DNA of 64,000 nucleotides, from assembly GCA_002256385.1 (NCBI GenBank), contig NKJD01000090.1, positions 1 to 64,000 on the forward strand. Direction: 5' to 3'. A program made the position numbers and the translations under genes. Origin of the DNA: Flavobacterium sp. BFFFF2. Its GTDB lineage: Bacteria; Bacteroidota; Bacteroidia; Flavobacteriales; Flavobacteriaceae. Under the pieces are notes generated by a model that saw only the letters and a list, made by a program, of their open reading frames with translations, made no database searches and was not told where the DNA came from. Shown piece by piece: positions 19,001 to 28,790 of this stretch; positions within the stretch are counted from its first letter, which is position 1; each line of letters starts with the position of its first letter.

Positions 19001-21060
19001 CCAATCGCAAAGACCTCTTCGACAACAACCAAAGACTTGCCATGATTAGCCAATTGGCTAATAAATATTTTTTCTTTCATCCTCAACTAGAATTTTTAGA
19101 TGTGTTTTGGGAAAGAGGTGGTTTTGATTTAATAGCGGGTAATCCACCTTGGTTGAAATTTACATTTGAAGAAAAAGGAATTATTGCAGAGAAGTTCCCC
19201 GAAGTTGATATTAAAAGTGTAACCGCACCACAAGTTCGTTTATTACAAACCGAGTTTTTTAAAGATGAAAAGTTAAAGGATTTGTATTACGATGAAATGT
19301 TGGGAACAGAATGTATTGCAGTTTTTATGAACGCTGGGCAAAACTATCCATTGTTAAAAGGACAACAAACTAATTTATACAAATGCGTATTGGAAAATGG
19401 TTTTAGCCTATTGAGTAAAAATGGTTTTATGGGCTTATTACACCCTGAGGGAGTTTATGATGATCCTAATGGTCAACGTTTGCGTATGGAAATGTATCCG
19501 CGTTTAAAATATCATTTTCAATATAAAAATGAGCTAATTCTATTTGCAGAGATTGATCATCATAATTCATACAGTACAAACATTTATTCTGGTAATAAAT
19601 CTGAGATAAGTTTTCAATCAATTAATAATCTGTTTCATCCTTCAACAGTAGAGCCCTCATTCTTAAAAACTTATTTAGGAGTTACAGAGGGGATAAAAAT
19701 AAAGGATGAAAATTCTGGCAGGTATATTTGGAATATAAAACCCCATTCAGATAGAGTAGTACTTTTTACAGAAAAAGAGTTAAAAGTAATAGCAAAAACT
19801 TTTGAAGACTCTATTGATTGGGAATCTTCAAAACTCGTTGCCATACATTCTTCCTCAATAGTAAGTGTTTTAAAGAAACTAAGTCTTTTTAAAACATCGA
19901 TAAAGGACTATAATACAAAAATTACAGAAGGTTGGCATGAAACTAACGATGTAGATGCAGGAATAATAAAGAGATCTACCAAATATCCATTAATGGATAA
20001 ATATGAAATGATATATAGTGGACCACATTTTTTTGTTTCAAATCCTATGTATAAAAGCCCTAAGCAAATTTGTGAGCTTAGTTCAGATTACGATACTATT
20101 GACCATAGTGATATAGAAGGACAATTTATTTCAAGAACGAATTACATACCTGTAAAGGATTGTAATTCATTTACTAAGGAAATAAAGGGCTTTTTCTTAG
20201 GAACTAAGGATGATAATGGCAATGATGAATATGACAACTGGATTGAATATTATAAAGTTGGGTTTAGAAAAATGCTAAACATAACTCAAGAACGAACGTT
20301 GGCATCATCTATTTTGCTTCCAAAAACCTCACATACAAATGGCGTGGTTTCAATTATTTTTCAAGACCAAGATAAATTGATTGAACTATCAGCGGTATCG
20401 GCTTCACTTATTTATGACTTTTTCGTTAAAACTATTGGTGCATCCAACTTAACAGATAGTCGATTATCTGCTTTTCCATTAGGTGTCGAAGAAAAATATA
20501 AACCTCAATTATTCAACCGCACCCTTCAACTCAATTGTCTTAATAAATACTATGCCCCATTATGGGAGACTAGCTGGCAATCAGATTTTAAAGAAGATAA
20601 CTGGAGTAAACAAGATCCAAGGCTAAAAGCATTCAATACCCTCACACCTAAATGGCAATGGAGTACTCCTTTACGCAATTGGTTTGAGCGCAGGCAGGCA
20701 TTGGTTGAGATAGATGTGATTACCGCTATGGCATTAGACCTAACATTAGAGGAGCTCATACTTATTTACAATGTACAGTTTCCGGTTCTGCAACAAAACG
20801 AAGATGATACATGGTACGATACCAAAGGCAATATAGCATTTACCTGCAGTAAAGGTTTAATCGGTGTAGGGGTTGATAGGCCTGTATGGGAAACCATACG
20901 CAATCTAAAAATTGGAGAAACCTATGAGCATACCATCTCCAAAAGCGAACTGTACAAAGGCAAAAAAATAACCTACCATGCTCCTTTTGATAAGTGTGAT
21001 CGGGTGGAGGATTATAAGGTGGCGTGGGAGTGGTTTGAGGGGATATTTAATGACAAATAA
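16090..21060 (+). CDS. N6-adenine DNA methyltransferase, type IIG/DrmMI-like
   Basis: Large (1656 aa) S-adenosylmethionine-dependent adenine methyltransferase that would mark host DNA as self. Seen in the sequence: a GSVYESLLAY element near 479-488, the YYTP motif in ASYYTPEVL near 555-563, motif I LLEPAMGAAAF near 593-603 (the SAM-binding loop), a VDLNPTAIELG motif II region near 656-666, and the catalytic motif IV NPPW near 1017-1020. The long C-terminal third resembles target-recognition regions of Eco57I-type enzymes. No PD-(D/E)XK nuclease motif is obvious, so restriction would come from other genes in the operon. The small nuclease gene starts 2 bp after its stop. Confidence 0.9.
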   Translation: MIKFIQNIGEYFSSNYFDEDFTTKVLSKTGYAAEDIKEVNKRVSPLKDKFFRFKQLFIEDKLRTKDKIYESHQFHTALLNALGYDGNFSQYNRLFHLSENEVIPVRHILTKGDQVQLMIMEMQALIQEDDSTPDGLFQQQYNVEDETQNNPPQKYHRTQWDRVFQVPAHLKISPVVINKAISELFLFEPQLRPKYILLLAGNIVYLLEQEKWFRGSYLVFDLEELFTEATANRNANYYALFYFLLSKELLTPESNMVLLDQLDEDSHKSAYEVTKDLKEGIIHAVEALANEALYFQKNVLQEVFDETDDTFEQEIKDDCLNIIYRLLFVFYAESREDLDILPSNDPIYNKGYSLEMLRDLEQVPLYSETSLNGYFFHDSLSKLFEVLSSGYREKEKNIFYDNPTIKTEERLKKNKSFSVRHIDSPLFNNAKLNHLHKVKFRNKVWQDIICRLSLSKQQRNRARGRISYANLGINQLGSVYESLLAYRGFYAEQDYIEVHKADSPNEGTYLVPRMRRDDFQENEILKDSVKHDIITKKGTFVYRLSGRDRQKSASYYTPEVLTRCTVKYTLKPILEKLDKGEMKAIELLELKLLEPAMGAAAFHNEMINQLAEAYLTYRQKELKEAGRKEWKVEPNNFKEELQKVKAYIATNNTYGVDLNPTAIELGKLSLWLNVIHKDMETPFFSNRLAVGNAVVGAWLKVFKEKDLIEETEVIKDAKGKLKRIPVKKEWWNIAPRQLEFKPNKEYDKIKHGRRSDEIYHFLLPDKNMVPSAGIKMLRAEYDAENRAVTRWRSEFCEPIKKSELEQLRKICNKVDELLAEFYRFQRSINLQTANRHNIFGALKNLEQAAIDLRSYDEKERLADQRNRHNAPYFKLKMVMDYWCSLWFWDMRDAKDLPKRQQYWQDIAAILELDTNAALEGIVLKKGQQKLFNTIEQLSFLMEPDPNNISQELDTLELTPSATFSETVIEYANRKDLFDNNQRLAMISQLANKYFFFHPQLEFLDVFWERGGFDLIAGNPPWLKFTFEEKGIIAEKFPEVDIKSVTAPQVRLLQTEFFKDEKLKDLYYDEMLGTECIAVFMNAGQNYPLLKGQQTNLYKCVLENGFSLLSKNGFMGLLHPEGVYDDPNGQRLRMEMYPRLKYHFQYKNELILFAEIDHHNSYSTNIYSGNKSEISFQSINNLFHPSTVEPSFLKTYLGVTEGIKIKDENSGRYIWNIKPHSDRVVLFTEKELKVIAKTFEDSIDWESSKLVAIHSSSIVSVLKKLSLFKTSIKDYNTKITEGWHETNDVDAGIIKRSTKYPLMDKYEMIYSGPHFFVSNPMYKSPKQICELSSDYDTIDHSDIEGQFISRTNYIPVKDCNSFTKEIKGFFLGTKDDNGNDEYDNWIEYYKVGFRKMLNITQERTLASSILLPKTSHTNGVVSIIFQDQDKLIELSAVSASLIYDFFVKTIGASNLTDSRLSAFPLGVEEKYKPQLFNRTLQLNCLNKYYAPLWETSWQSDFKEDNWSKQDPRLKAFNTLTPKWQWSTPLRNWFERRQALVEIDVITAMALDLTLEELILIYNVQFPVLQQNEDDTWYDTKGNIAFTCSKGLIGVGVDRPVWETIRNLKIGETYEHTISKSELYKGKKITYHAPFDKCDRVEDYKVAWEWFEGIFNDK

Positions 21061-21062
21061 TT

Positions 21063-21803
21063 ATGGACCAATTGACATCTCAATGGGTTGAGGCTACAAA
21101 AACCGCAATAAATTCTCTGCAAGGCAAATACAAGGTTAATAGAGGAATGTTACTTACCGAAGGGGATCTTGAATGCCATTTTTTTTCTGAATTACTACAA
21201 CAAAGTTGCTTATTTGGATTTTACCCGTCTAAGGATAACAAATTTCATCATAGGGGTTTAAATGGATTTGATTTAAAGACTACTTATGTTCATTCTCAAG
21301 TAACATGGTTTAAACCTGATCAAAAATCAGGATTCGAGGTTGATATTACAATATGTGACCCCCTAAAACTCGAAGTAGTTAACATTGAACTATTTGAGGA
21401 ATATACTTCAAAAGGATTTGCATATGATGGAGAATGTGTGGCAATTGAAGTAAAATTCATAAGAGACATGCAAAAGGCCAGTCAATATGGACACGAGGAC
21501 TATTTGAAATTAAGAGACAAATTAATTCCTGCCAAATTAGAAAATATAAGGACTGAAAAATATAAAATTAGCACCAGCGACAATATTGCCTTTATTGCAA
21601 TTATTGGATGCAAAAACAAGGAGATTTTCGAAACCGCACGATTTTATTTGGGAAAACATCTATCTGACGAAACTAAACCATGTCCTGAGAATTTATTTGT
21701 ATGCATTTTTTATCAAGATAGAATTATATGGGATAAGGAAGTGCTAAAGAGAGATTATCTAGCAAAAGCAGAAGAACCAAAAAACAATACCAATGTAAAG
21801 TGA
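21063..21803 (+). CDS. PD-(D/E)XK-type nuclease-like protein, 246 aa
   Basis: Probable restriction-type endonuclease. A possible N-terminal acidic residue in TEGDLE (32-37) is followed by FEVDI with D94 and by VAIEVKF with E129 and K131. This gives the E...D...ExK order of a PD-(D/E)XK active site, with strands around each. No specific family is recognised. It lies directly after the methyltransferase and overlaps the next gene by 4 bp (GTGA), so it is made with them. As the smallest enzyme of the operon it could be the DNA-cutting subunit, or act on unmodified or stalled DNA. The assignment rests on motif order and context only. Confidence 0.62.
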   Translation: MDQLTSQWVEATKTAINSLQGKYKVNRGMLLTEGDLECHFFSELLQQSCLFGFYPSKDNKFHHRGLNGFDLKTTYVHSQVTWFKPDQKSGFEVDITICDPLKLEVVNIELFEEYTSKGFAYDGECVAIEVKFIRDMQKASQYGHEDYLKLRDKLIPAKLENIRTEKYKISTSDNIAFIAIIGCKNKEIFETARFYLGKHLSDETKPCPENLFVCIFYQDRIIWDKEVLKRDYLAKAEEPKNNTNVK

Positions 21804-24800
21804 AAAAGCAAAACGAAATAATAAATGAGCTTAAAAGCTTTTGGGGTGTCAGGGAATTTCTATTCGAGGCGCAGTTTGCTATCAATAGAAAAGGGAACGG
21901 TTTTTTTAGAAACCTTAGAAAAACTTCTGATAAGTCTAAAATATTTCTGCCTAATGGTAGTCAATTAACAGTAGGTGTGACTAAGGATTTAAAATTTGAA
22001 GAAGATAAGAGTTATTTAATTTCCGTCTTTGTACCAAACGATGAAATTAGAACCAAGTTTGAGAATGACTATACAATATTGTTAGACACAAAAAAGTCGC
22101 CACCCAAAGCCTTGGAGTCTGCTCCAGAATCCTATGTGAAATCATTAGAACGTGAATACAAATCTGTTATAGGAATTGGTCTTGATTCATTAAAAGGTGC
22201 AATAAAAAGAATCTCATATGACATCAATAGAAAGCCTGAGACTTTCATTTTTGAATTACTTCAAAATGCCGATGATTATCCGGATAAGAAAGTTGGTCGT
22301 GTTGTTGTCAGTTTTAAAATTGTTGGTGAATATTTAGTTTTTCAGCATAACGGATTGCCATTCAGTGGCAATAACGTCAGAGCTTTATGTTCCGTAGATG
22401 CTGGTGATAAGGAATACGACTTTGAGAAAATTGGGTATAAAGGCATTGGATTTAAATCAATTTTTAAACACAGTAATTATGTGGTAATTCATTCAGGCGG
22501 CTATACTTTTAAGTTTGATGAAAATTATCATCGTTCAAAGGGAATAGATACTTTCTGGCAATTAATACCAATATGGACCGACTTGTCAGAGCTTCCAGAA
22601 ATTGTACAGAATCAAGTTAGTAATAATTTTAATGTAACTGTGATAATTAAACCTGAAGAAGGGAATAGTCAACTTAAATCTTATGAAGAAACATTTAATG
22701 CAATTTTTAAAGATGAAAGAGTTCTACTTTTTTTAAGACATGTTGAGCATTTTTCATTTCGTGGAGCCACAACAAATATTGTAAAAAGGAGAGATTCTGA
22801 TACTTGGGCTATTAGTAAACTTGATGCAGTTGTTGTTCCTTATGAATTACAAAAAACCATTAATGCTAAATTAAAAGTAGATGATAGAATTCCCCAAAAG
22901 TATGAGGATATTGAAAAAACGGTTTTAACTTTTGCTACACGGAAAATTGAAGGGAAAATTAAACCTACCGAACAAGCTCATTTATATGCATATTTGCCTA
23001 CTGATTTAGACTTCGGATTCCCATTCCTTTTGAACGGCGATTTTATTCCTGATGGAGGTCGACATTATTTACATGCTGACCTTGAATGGAATCAGTTTTT
23101 ATTTCGAGAAGCAGGAAAAAATCTTTTAAAATGGATTGCAGCATTATGGTCTGAAAATAATGATAATGGCGCATATGACATGCTTCCTGATGAAAAGAAA
23201 CTTGTTTCAGAGAGACCAGGTGATGAAAAGGAAATCTTATTAAAATGCTTTTTAGATGGACTTTCTGAAGCAAAGAACGCTACAAAATTTATAGCAATTG
23301 AAACCAATGAATTATGTAGCGTTTCTGAGATAGTTCTTGACGACACTGGACTTTTCAGTGAAGGGATTCTCCCTAATTCGTTGTACTACAATATTTCTAA
23401 TTCAGCAAAAAAACTACCGAATCCGCAAATAAATCTAAATAGATTATTTTCTAGCTATTTAGGGTTGGAAAAATTCACTTCAAAACAGCTGATTGATATC
23501 TTATCCAATGACGAGAATAAGGAAAAGTTAAAAGAGGCAATTAAGTCAATAGAAACCAATAAATACCTTGAGTTTTTAGGATGGCTTAACACGTTCTGCT
23601 ACTTAAACAATGTGTCTAATTTTTGGCTTCTCTCTATGCCTATTTTTCTTACAAAGGGTGATATCTTTAGTTTAACAGAAGTTCTTTCTAAAGATCAATT
23701 TATATTAAAGAATCATCGAACAAAAAATGTCGAAGGAATTCTTTCACAAATTGGATTTGAATTGTCCGATATATATATTGATGATGAGAGTTATCAATAC
23801 CTGTATGGAATCTTACTACAACAGGATTCATATTTAAAGTCTGATTTAAAGTTATACGAACATATAGCTGCAGCAAAAGACTTAAGCAAATTAACTGCTA
23901 CTGAAAAGAATACCTTAATCACCTTTTTTGAAAGTCTTGATGAAGTTGGTAAGGCTAAGTATGCTAAATCATTAGCTTTGTTTAAATCTAAACAAGTAGG
24001 CGGTTCTTCAAAACCCCTCAATAGTCTTATATCAAATTGTTGTGCCGGCCTTCCTACATGGTTAAATGATTTTGTCATTGATGCGGAAGAAGAAAAAGCC
24101 TTATCAACAACCTTTCAAACACATTTGCTGAAAGAAAAAGACTTATTGGAAAAATTGTTTTGCAATGCAGCGGCTTTTAATGAAGTTAAAACGAATATTA
24201 ATTCGGGAAATATTGAAGAGTTCTATACATATCTATTGAAGCTCCTAAATAATAAACCGGAAGAAACTAAAATTGATTTTTCCCTAATACCTTGGGTGTT
24301 TTTAGAAGAAAATTCCAAATTTGTTTTAGCATCTACTGTATACTGGCCAGAAAGTATTACCAAGTTAGCATCTGCAAAATATGCATCAGTGAAATCCGTT
24401 TTTGAGATTATTTCAGTTGAACAATTGCCACATTTTTCTGCATTGCAAATAAAAGGTCCATTTGCATTAGGCAGCAAAGAGATTAAACTGAATGAAATTA
24501 CACCTCACCAAAACTCATTTGATGTAGTTGCTGTTAATGATTTCCTTGATTGGGCAGAAGCAAATGGGGAGAAAGGTTTATTAAATCAACTTTCATTTAC
24601 GAAGGTTGATGATAAATTCTCGATGGGCAAAGTAAGCGGCACTTTATGCTATTATACCGCTGATGACAGCCTTATTACTTTTATAAATGCCTCAGCGATA
24701 AATACTAAGCTGAGCCTATTTTCGAAAGAACTATATGCCAAAGAAAGATACAAAATAGGTCTCCTTGAAGGTGTTTCATTATTGAAATATCTGATTGAGA

Positions 24801-26956
24801 ATGGCCTTTCCACGCCTGTTATTGCAAAATTTATCCAAGGTGCAAATGATGCTCAGCTGTCTCTTCAATATTTGGAGATGCTTACTGAATTAAATATTGA
24901 AAGTTCTAAATCATACACAATTGAAGATGCGGAATTTAAAATTTTAAAATTGGTGGTTCAACATCTGGTGGATGATGATGCAAAGCTTGCTACTTTCAAA
25001 AAGAAAATCTTCCTTGATAATCATTCTTTGGCGGAAAAGGCATTTTCAGATGATGTAAGATTTTATAAACCAGGAGCAGCTATATTAGAAATTAAAACAA
25101 AACTAAAGGAAATACTCCCAGCTTATCAAAATCAGACTTACTCAATTAGTGATGTAATTTCAAAGTTTATTGATTTTCATGATGATCCTAAACTTATTAA
25201 AATATTTAAATCGGAAAGCAGATCACCTTCTAGGATATATAGAGAACTAAACGAACTTAAACCTCCTTATTTTTCTCCAACCCAAACCTTTTTTCTTTCT
25301 TATTATAAAACGCTGAACCCGAATGAAGATGTATTTTTGGATAAGATATTATTTACAAATGCTAATTCAGATAATCAAGCCCAACTTATAATTGAGATTC
25401 ATGAGTTCTTGGATATTTGTTTGAAAGAGAACAGTCATACCAAATTCGTGGCACAAGGTGTTTTTTCGGCTTTTAATCCCGCAAATTTAGTTTCTACTGA
25501 AGAATTCGCCATCGCTTCTGAAAAGCTACCAACCTGGTTAAGCGAATGGATCAACAAATCCGATACAGAGAATAAAAAAGACTATTTAAAGTTATTGGGT
25601 ATTAATAATGATGATAGTCCAGTAGTACTATATCGAAAGGCTATTAAAGAAGCACAGCCAGAGCAAATGAACATTAACAGGGAGCTCATTAACAATGATC
25701 AACTATTGTTTAATACTTTGTTTTATCTTTCTTATCAGCAGAAACAAGCAGATCTAATACTAAAAAAGGAAGTACTTCAACCCCTATACCAAAAGCTTTT
25801 AAATAGGAAAATAGCTGCTAAATTTTTGCTGTTTCCTTCACTTCTATCTTTTCAACAAGATTCATATTCATTGGACAAATTAATTGAAGGACAGGAATTA
25901 CACTTTTTTACTGATAATTGGGGAGATTATAAAATGGTGATTTTTTCAAATTTGGTAAAGACTAATAAGATTACAGATGATGTGCTACCAAAAGCATTTC
26001 GTGCTGAATTGAAGGTAATTGAACAAACAGTTGTAAGGTCACCTGATATTGAAAATATAAAAGCCAACTCTTATCCATTTGATGATGAGTATTACCAGGA
26101 ATGGAATTTGAAAAATCAGTACAATATCCAAATCTATAAAGGAAACCAACTACCTTATTTAATTAAATACAATAACATTATTATCAATAATGTTAAAGAT
26201 AAGGTTGCAGATTGTATCGAAAAGGTATATTATGTTGTTGAAAGTAAAAAGGAGTCCATATTAATATATCTGGAAGGGATTTTACCTGAATCAGCCCTGA
26301 ATGACTTGAAGTTGAATAAACAAAATCTCATTGAAAAAGAAAAAGAGGCAGAGAAAAAAATAAAATTCACAGAAGAAGAATCTGCTGCTTGGAAAAAACT
26401 TTTTGGCAATGAAATTCCTGAGGCATATTACCAAGACATTAATTTAGCTGCTTGTGTTTCGGCTTTAGTTTATTTAAATAATAATGGTTATGATGTATCT
26501 AAAGCAGATTCAAATTTGTTTAACTCTCATGGTTTTGCTCAGGTTGAGCCAGTTTATAAAGGCGAATTGAATGAGCGATTGACCATAATGTGTCGTTCCG
26601 CAATTGGTGGGATTTTATATTTAACAGCACAGGCATGGGACAGATTAGAAAATAAGGAGGTCCACCTTTTTGTGAAAACGGGCAGAAAAGATAATAACCA
26701 TCACCTATTCATGGATAAGAATGATGTTCTCAAAATAAGTGATACTAAATATCAGGTTTTCAGAGTTGAGGCCGATTCTTCAAGTGCAACCACCGATGAA
26801 ATATTAAGAGGTGAATTTGCTAAAGATAAAATTTGGCTGATATTAAAAATAAAGGAAACAGATTCTTATAAATCTATTTTTGAAGGTGGAATTAAACGAA
26901 ATGAAGAGAAACCAGATTACGAAAACATAAACACTTCTGAAAATTCGGATTACTAA
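21800..26956 (+). CDS. Sacsin/Hsp90-type GHKL ATPase, 1718 aa
   Basis: Giant protein with a GHKL (Hsp90-like) ATP-binding domain in its first 300 residues. The N-box reads FELLQNADD (about 151-159), where the Asn binds Mg-ATP. The G1-like element follows in a HNGLPF stretch, then GYKGIGFKSIFK (about 213-224), the ATP-lid Gly motif. This form is called the sacsin N-terminal ATPase-like domain. The remaining 1400 residues are helical with no named domain I can place; the last 200 contain a conserved-looking ALVYLNNNGYDV...SAIGGILYL part. The start is a GTG inside the 4-bp overlap with the nuclease gene; there is no better start nearby. It ends in a TAATG overlap with the Upf1-like helicase, so the two are translationally coupled. 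Confidence 0.85.
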   Translation: MKKQNEIINELKSFWGVREFLFEAQFAINRKGNGFFRNLRKTSDKSKIFLPNGSQLTVGVTKDLKFEEDKSYLISVFVPNDEIRTKFENDYTILLDTKKSPPKALESAPESYVKSLEREYKSVIGIGLDSLKGAIKRISYDINRKPETFIFELLQNADDYPDKKVGRVVVSFKIVGEYLVFQHNGLPFSGNNVRALCSVDAGDKEYDFEKIGYKGIGFKSIFKHSNYVVIHSGGYTFKFDENYHRSKGIDTFWQLIPIWTDLSELPEIVQNQVSNNFNVTVIIKPEEGNSQLKSYEETFNAIFKDERVLLFLRHVEHFSFRGATTNIVKRRDSDTWAISKLDAVVVPYELQKTINAKLKVDDRIPQKYEDIEKTVLTFATRKIEGKIKPTEQAHLYAYLPTDLDFGFPFLLNGDFIPDGGRHYLHADLEWNQFLFREAGKNLLKWIAALWSENNDNGAYDMLPDEKKLVSERPGDEKEILLKCFLDGLSEAKNATKFIAIETNELCSVSEIVLDDTGLFSEGILPNSLYYNISNSAKKLPNPQINLNRLFSSYLGLEKFTSKQLIDILSNDENKEKLKEAIKSIETNKYLEFLGWLNTFCYLNNVSNFWLLSMPIFLTKGDIFSLTEVLSKDQFILKNHRTKNVEGILSQIGFELSDIYIDDESYQYLYGILLQQDSYLKSDLKLYEHIAAAKDLSKLTATEKNTLITFFESLDEVGKAKYAKSLALFKSKQVGGSSKPLNSLISNCCAGLPTWLNDFVIDAEEEKALSTTFQTHLLKEKDLLEKLFCNAAAFNEVKTNINSGNIEEFYTYLLKLLNNKPEETKIDFSLIPWVFLEENSKFVLASTVYWPESITKLASAKYASVKSVFEIISVEQLPHFSALQIKGPFALGSKEIKLNEITPHQNSFDVVAVNDFLDWAEANGEKGLLNQLSFTKVDDKFSMGKVSGTLCYYTADDSLITFINASAINTKLSLFSKELYAKERYKIGLLEGVSLLKYLIENGLSTPVIAKFIQGANDAQLSLQYLEMLTELNIESSKSYTIEDAEFKILKLVVQHLVDDDAKLATFKKKIFLDNHSLAEKAFSDDVRFYKPGAAILEIKTKLKEILPAYQNQTYSISDVISKFIDFHDDPKLIKIFKSESRSPSRIYRELNELKPPYFSPTQTFFLSYYKTLNPNEDVFLDKILFTNANSDNQAQLIIEIHEFLDICLKENSHTKFVAQGVFSAFNPANLVSTEEFAIASEKLPTWLSEWINKSDTENKKDYLKLLGINNDDSPVVLYRKAIKEAQPEQMNINRELINNDQLLFNTLFYLSYQQKQADLILKKEVLQPLYQKLLNRKIAAKFLLFPSLLSFQQDSYSLDKLIEGQELHFFTDNWGDYKMVIFSNLVKTNKITDDVLPKAFRAELKVIEQTVVRSPDIENIKANSYPFDDEYYQEWNLKNQYNIQIYKGNQLPYLIKYNNIIINNVKDKVADCIEKVYYVVESKKESILIYLEGILPESALNDLKLNKQNLIEKEKEAEKKIKFTEEESAAWKKLFGNEIPEAYYQDINLAACVSALVYLNNNGYDVSKADSNLFNSHGFAQVEPVYKGELNERLTIMCRSAIGGILYLTAQAWDRLENKEVHLFVKTGRKDNNHHLFMDKNDVLKISDTKYQVFRVEADSSSATTDEILRGEFAKDKIWLILKIKETDSYKSIFEGGIKRNEEKPDYENINTSENSDY

Positions 26957-28737
26957 TGAAGATACCTCAGGATAAACATATAGCATTTTACGAACAGCAA
27001 ATAAAAGCTCAGGAAGACAAGTGGCGTGAATACGCTGATTGTGCTATGAACATTCTCATTCAAGAAAAGCGTTTGTTTATTGGCAGGATATGGGGGGTGC
27101 AGGAAAGTCATGGTAATGTTGTATTGCGTTTCAATGAAGGTGAAGTCCCAAGAATGAAACAACCTTATTTTCTTGGCTTGGTAGGTTCTGAGGCCCCAGA
27201 GAATCCATTAACATGGAAGTTTTCTTATAAAACGTTCCGTGAGTCAACAAAGCCGAAATATTACTCAGGTGTTAAAGCGGACATCTATACAGTTACATAT
27301 TGGAAAACAGAAGAAGGGAAATCCTATATTTTAGTTTCGGGCTTTGATTTGGAGGTATTATCTAACATTAAAGAAAAGTTTTTAGATAGAAAGATTCATC
27401 CATTAATAGTTGTTGCAGAAACAGACCCTCCGGTTGAATACTTAATTAACCTAAAAGAATTTATTTCAAAGAATGAAAACGATACTATTTTAGATTTAGA
27501 ATTAAATGTCTCAGAAGAAAATTGGGGTCCAGTTAATTTGAATAATCAAAAAAGTGTAACGCACGATATAATAGAATTTATTGAGAAGCAAAAAACAACC
27601 TTATTACAAGGACCTCCGGGTACTGGTAAGTCATATTTAGCTGCGGAGCTTTGTGACTATTATTTAAAAGCAGGAAAATCCGTATGTGTAACTGCATTAA
27701 CAAATAAGGCTCTAATGGAAATTGCCGCAAAAGATGGGTTAATCAATCCTCTGAATTTTGGAAAAGTATACAAAACCAATTTGACTGGAGATGAATTGAA
27801 AGTTATTCCGAAACTAAAAAAGGTTGAGTCGTTTACGCCAAAATATGGTGATTTGCTGTTATCTACTTACTACAAGTTAGCACAAAAGCAATCAGAAATT
27901 ATAGAAGGTTCTAAGCGATTTGATCTACTCATTATTGAGGAAGCGTCTCAAGCATATTTAGCCACAATAGCCATGTTTAGTTCTATTGCAGAGAAAATTT
28001 TAATTATTGGCGACCACAAACAGTTAACACCTGTTGTTCTTAAAATAGAAGAGGCTAAAACTATTTTTGAAAAAATTGAGGGAGTAATAAATGGTTTACA
28101 AACTTTTGCATTTAATAATAATGAAGTATCCTATCGCTTAACTAAAACGAGAAGACTTACATCAGATGCATCTGAACTTACAGGCCTGTTCTATGATAAT
28201 AGTTTAGCAAGCATTTCAGACAGGGAGGGTAATACTGGATTTAGTTCGAAATACAGAAATCTATTTCATGAAAATGGTGGAATTAGCATTGCAAAGCTTT
28301 CGTCAGCAAAAGTTGGCTTCACTGAGCGAAACATCTTCAATTTTATTTGTAAAATATCAAGAGAAATAATTGCAAATAATTCTAAAATAGAAATAGCACT
28401 GCTTACACCTTATGTGTCTGTTGAATCAGAGTTGTACACTCAATACAGCAAGCTTTCTAATGAATATAAATCTATTACAATAAATACTGTTCATAAAATT
28501 CAAGGATTGACAACTGATTTGACTATTCTATACTTACCACTTACGCCTGCTGCTTTTGATTTAAATGATAACTTATTCAATGTTGCAACAAGTAGGGCAA
28601 CTCGGGGCACTCTAATTATTACCTATGAACATATTGATTTTGCAAGTTCAGTTTCAATTAAAACAAAACAGTTTGTTACAAAATGCAAGAATGTGAGTCA
28701 AGAATTTACAAAACAATTTAAAGCGGAAATAAAATAG
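26956..28737 (+). CDS. Upf1-like superfamily 1 helicase
   Basis: A 593-aa SF1B helicase that would unwind DNA or RNA. Residues 1-190 are an N-terminal region without a named domain. Motif I is LLQGPPGTGKS (about 216-226), motif Ia VTALTNKA, motif II IIEEAS (about 326-331), motif III IGDHKQLTP, motif V NTVHKIQGLT and motif VI NVATSRATRG (about 542-551). The EEAS form of motif II and the GDHKQL motif III are typical of the Upf1/Dna2 group (COG1112-like). It begins at the A of the preceding stop (TAATG) and so is coupled to the 1718-aa ATPase. A pairing of a sacsin-type ATPase with such a helicase suggests a two-subunit machine. Confidence 0.88.
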   Translation: MKIPQDKHIAFYEQQIKAQEDKWREYADCAMNILIQEKRLFIGRIWGVQESHGNVVLRFNEGEVPRMKQPYFLGLVGSEAPENPLTWKFSYKTFRESTKPKYYSGVKADIYTVTYWKTEEGKSYILVSGFDLEVLSNIKEKFLDRKIHPLIVVAETDPPVEYLINLKEFISKNENDTILDLELNVSEENWGPVNLNNQKSVTHDIIEFIEKQKTTLLQGPPGTGKSYLAAELCDYYLKAGKSVCVTALTNKALMEIAAKDGLINPLNFGKVYKTNLTGDELKVIPKLKKVESFTPKYGDLLLSTYYKLAQKQSEIIEGSKRFDLLIIEEASQAYLATIAMFSSIAEKILIIGDHKQLTPVVLKIEEAKTIFEKIEGVINGLQTFAFNNNEVSYRLTKTRRLTSDASELTGLFYDNSLASISDREGNTGFSSKYRNLFHENGGISIAKLSSAKVGFTERNIFNFICKISREIIANNSKIEIALLTPYVSVESELYTQYSKLSNEYKSITINTVHKIQGLTTDLTILYLPLTPAAFDLNDNLFNVATSRATRGTLIITYEHIDFASSVSIKTKQFVTKCKNVSQEFTKQFKAEIK

Positions 28738-28790
28738 TGCTGCCATTTCACCAAGCATATGAACAACAACTTTTTTAAAATAATTATAGA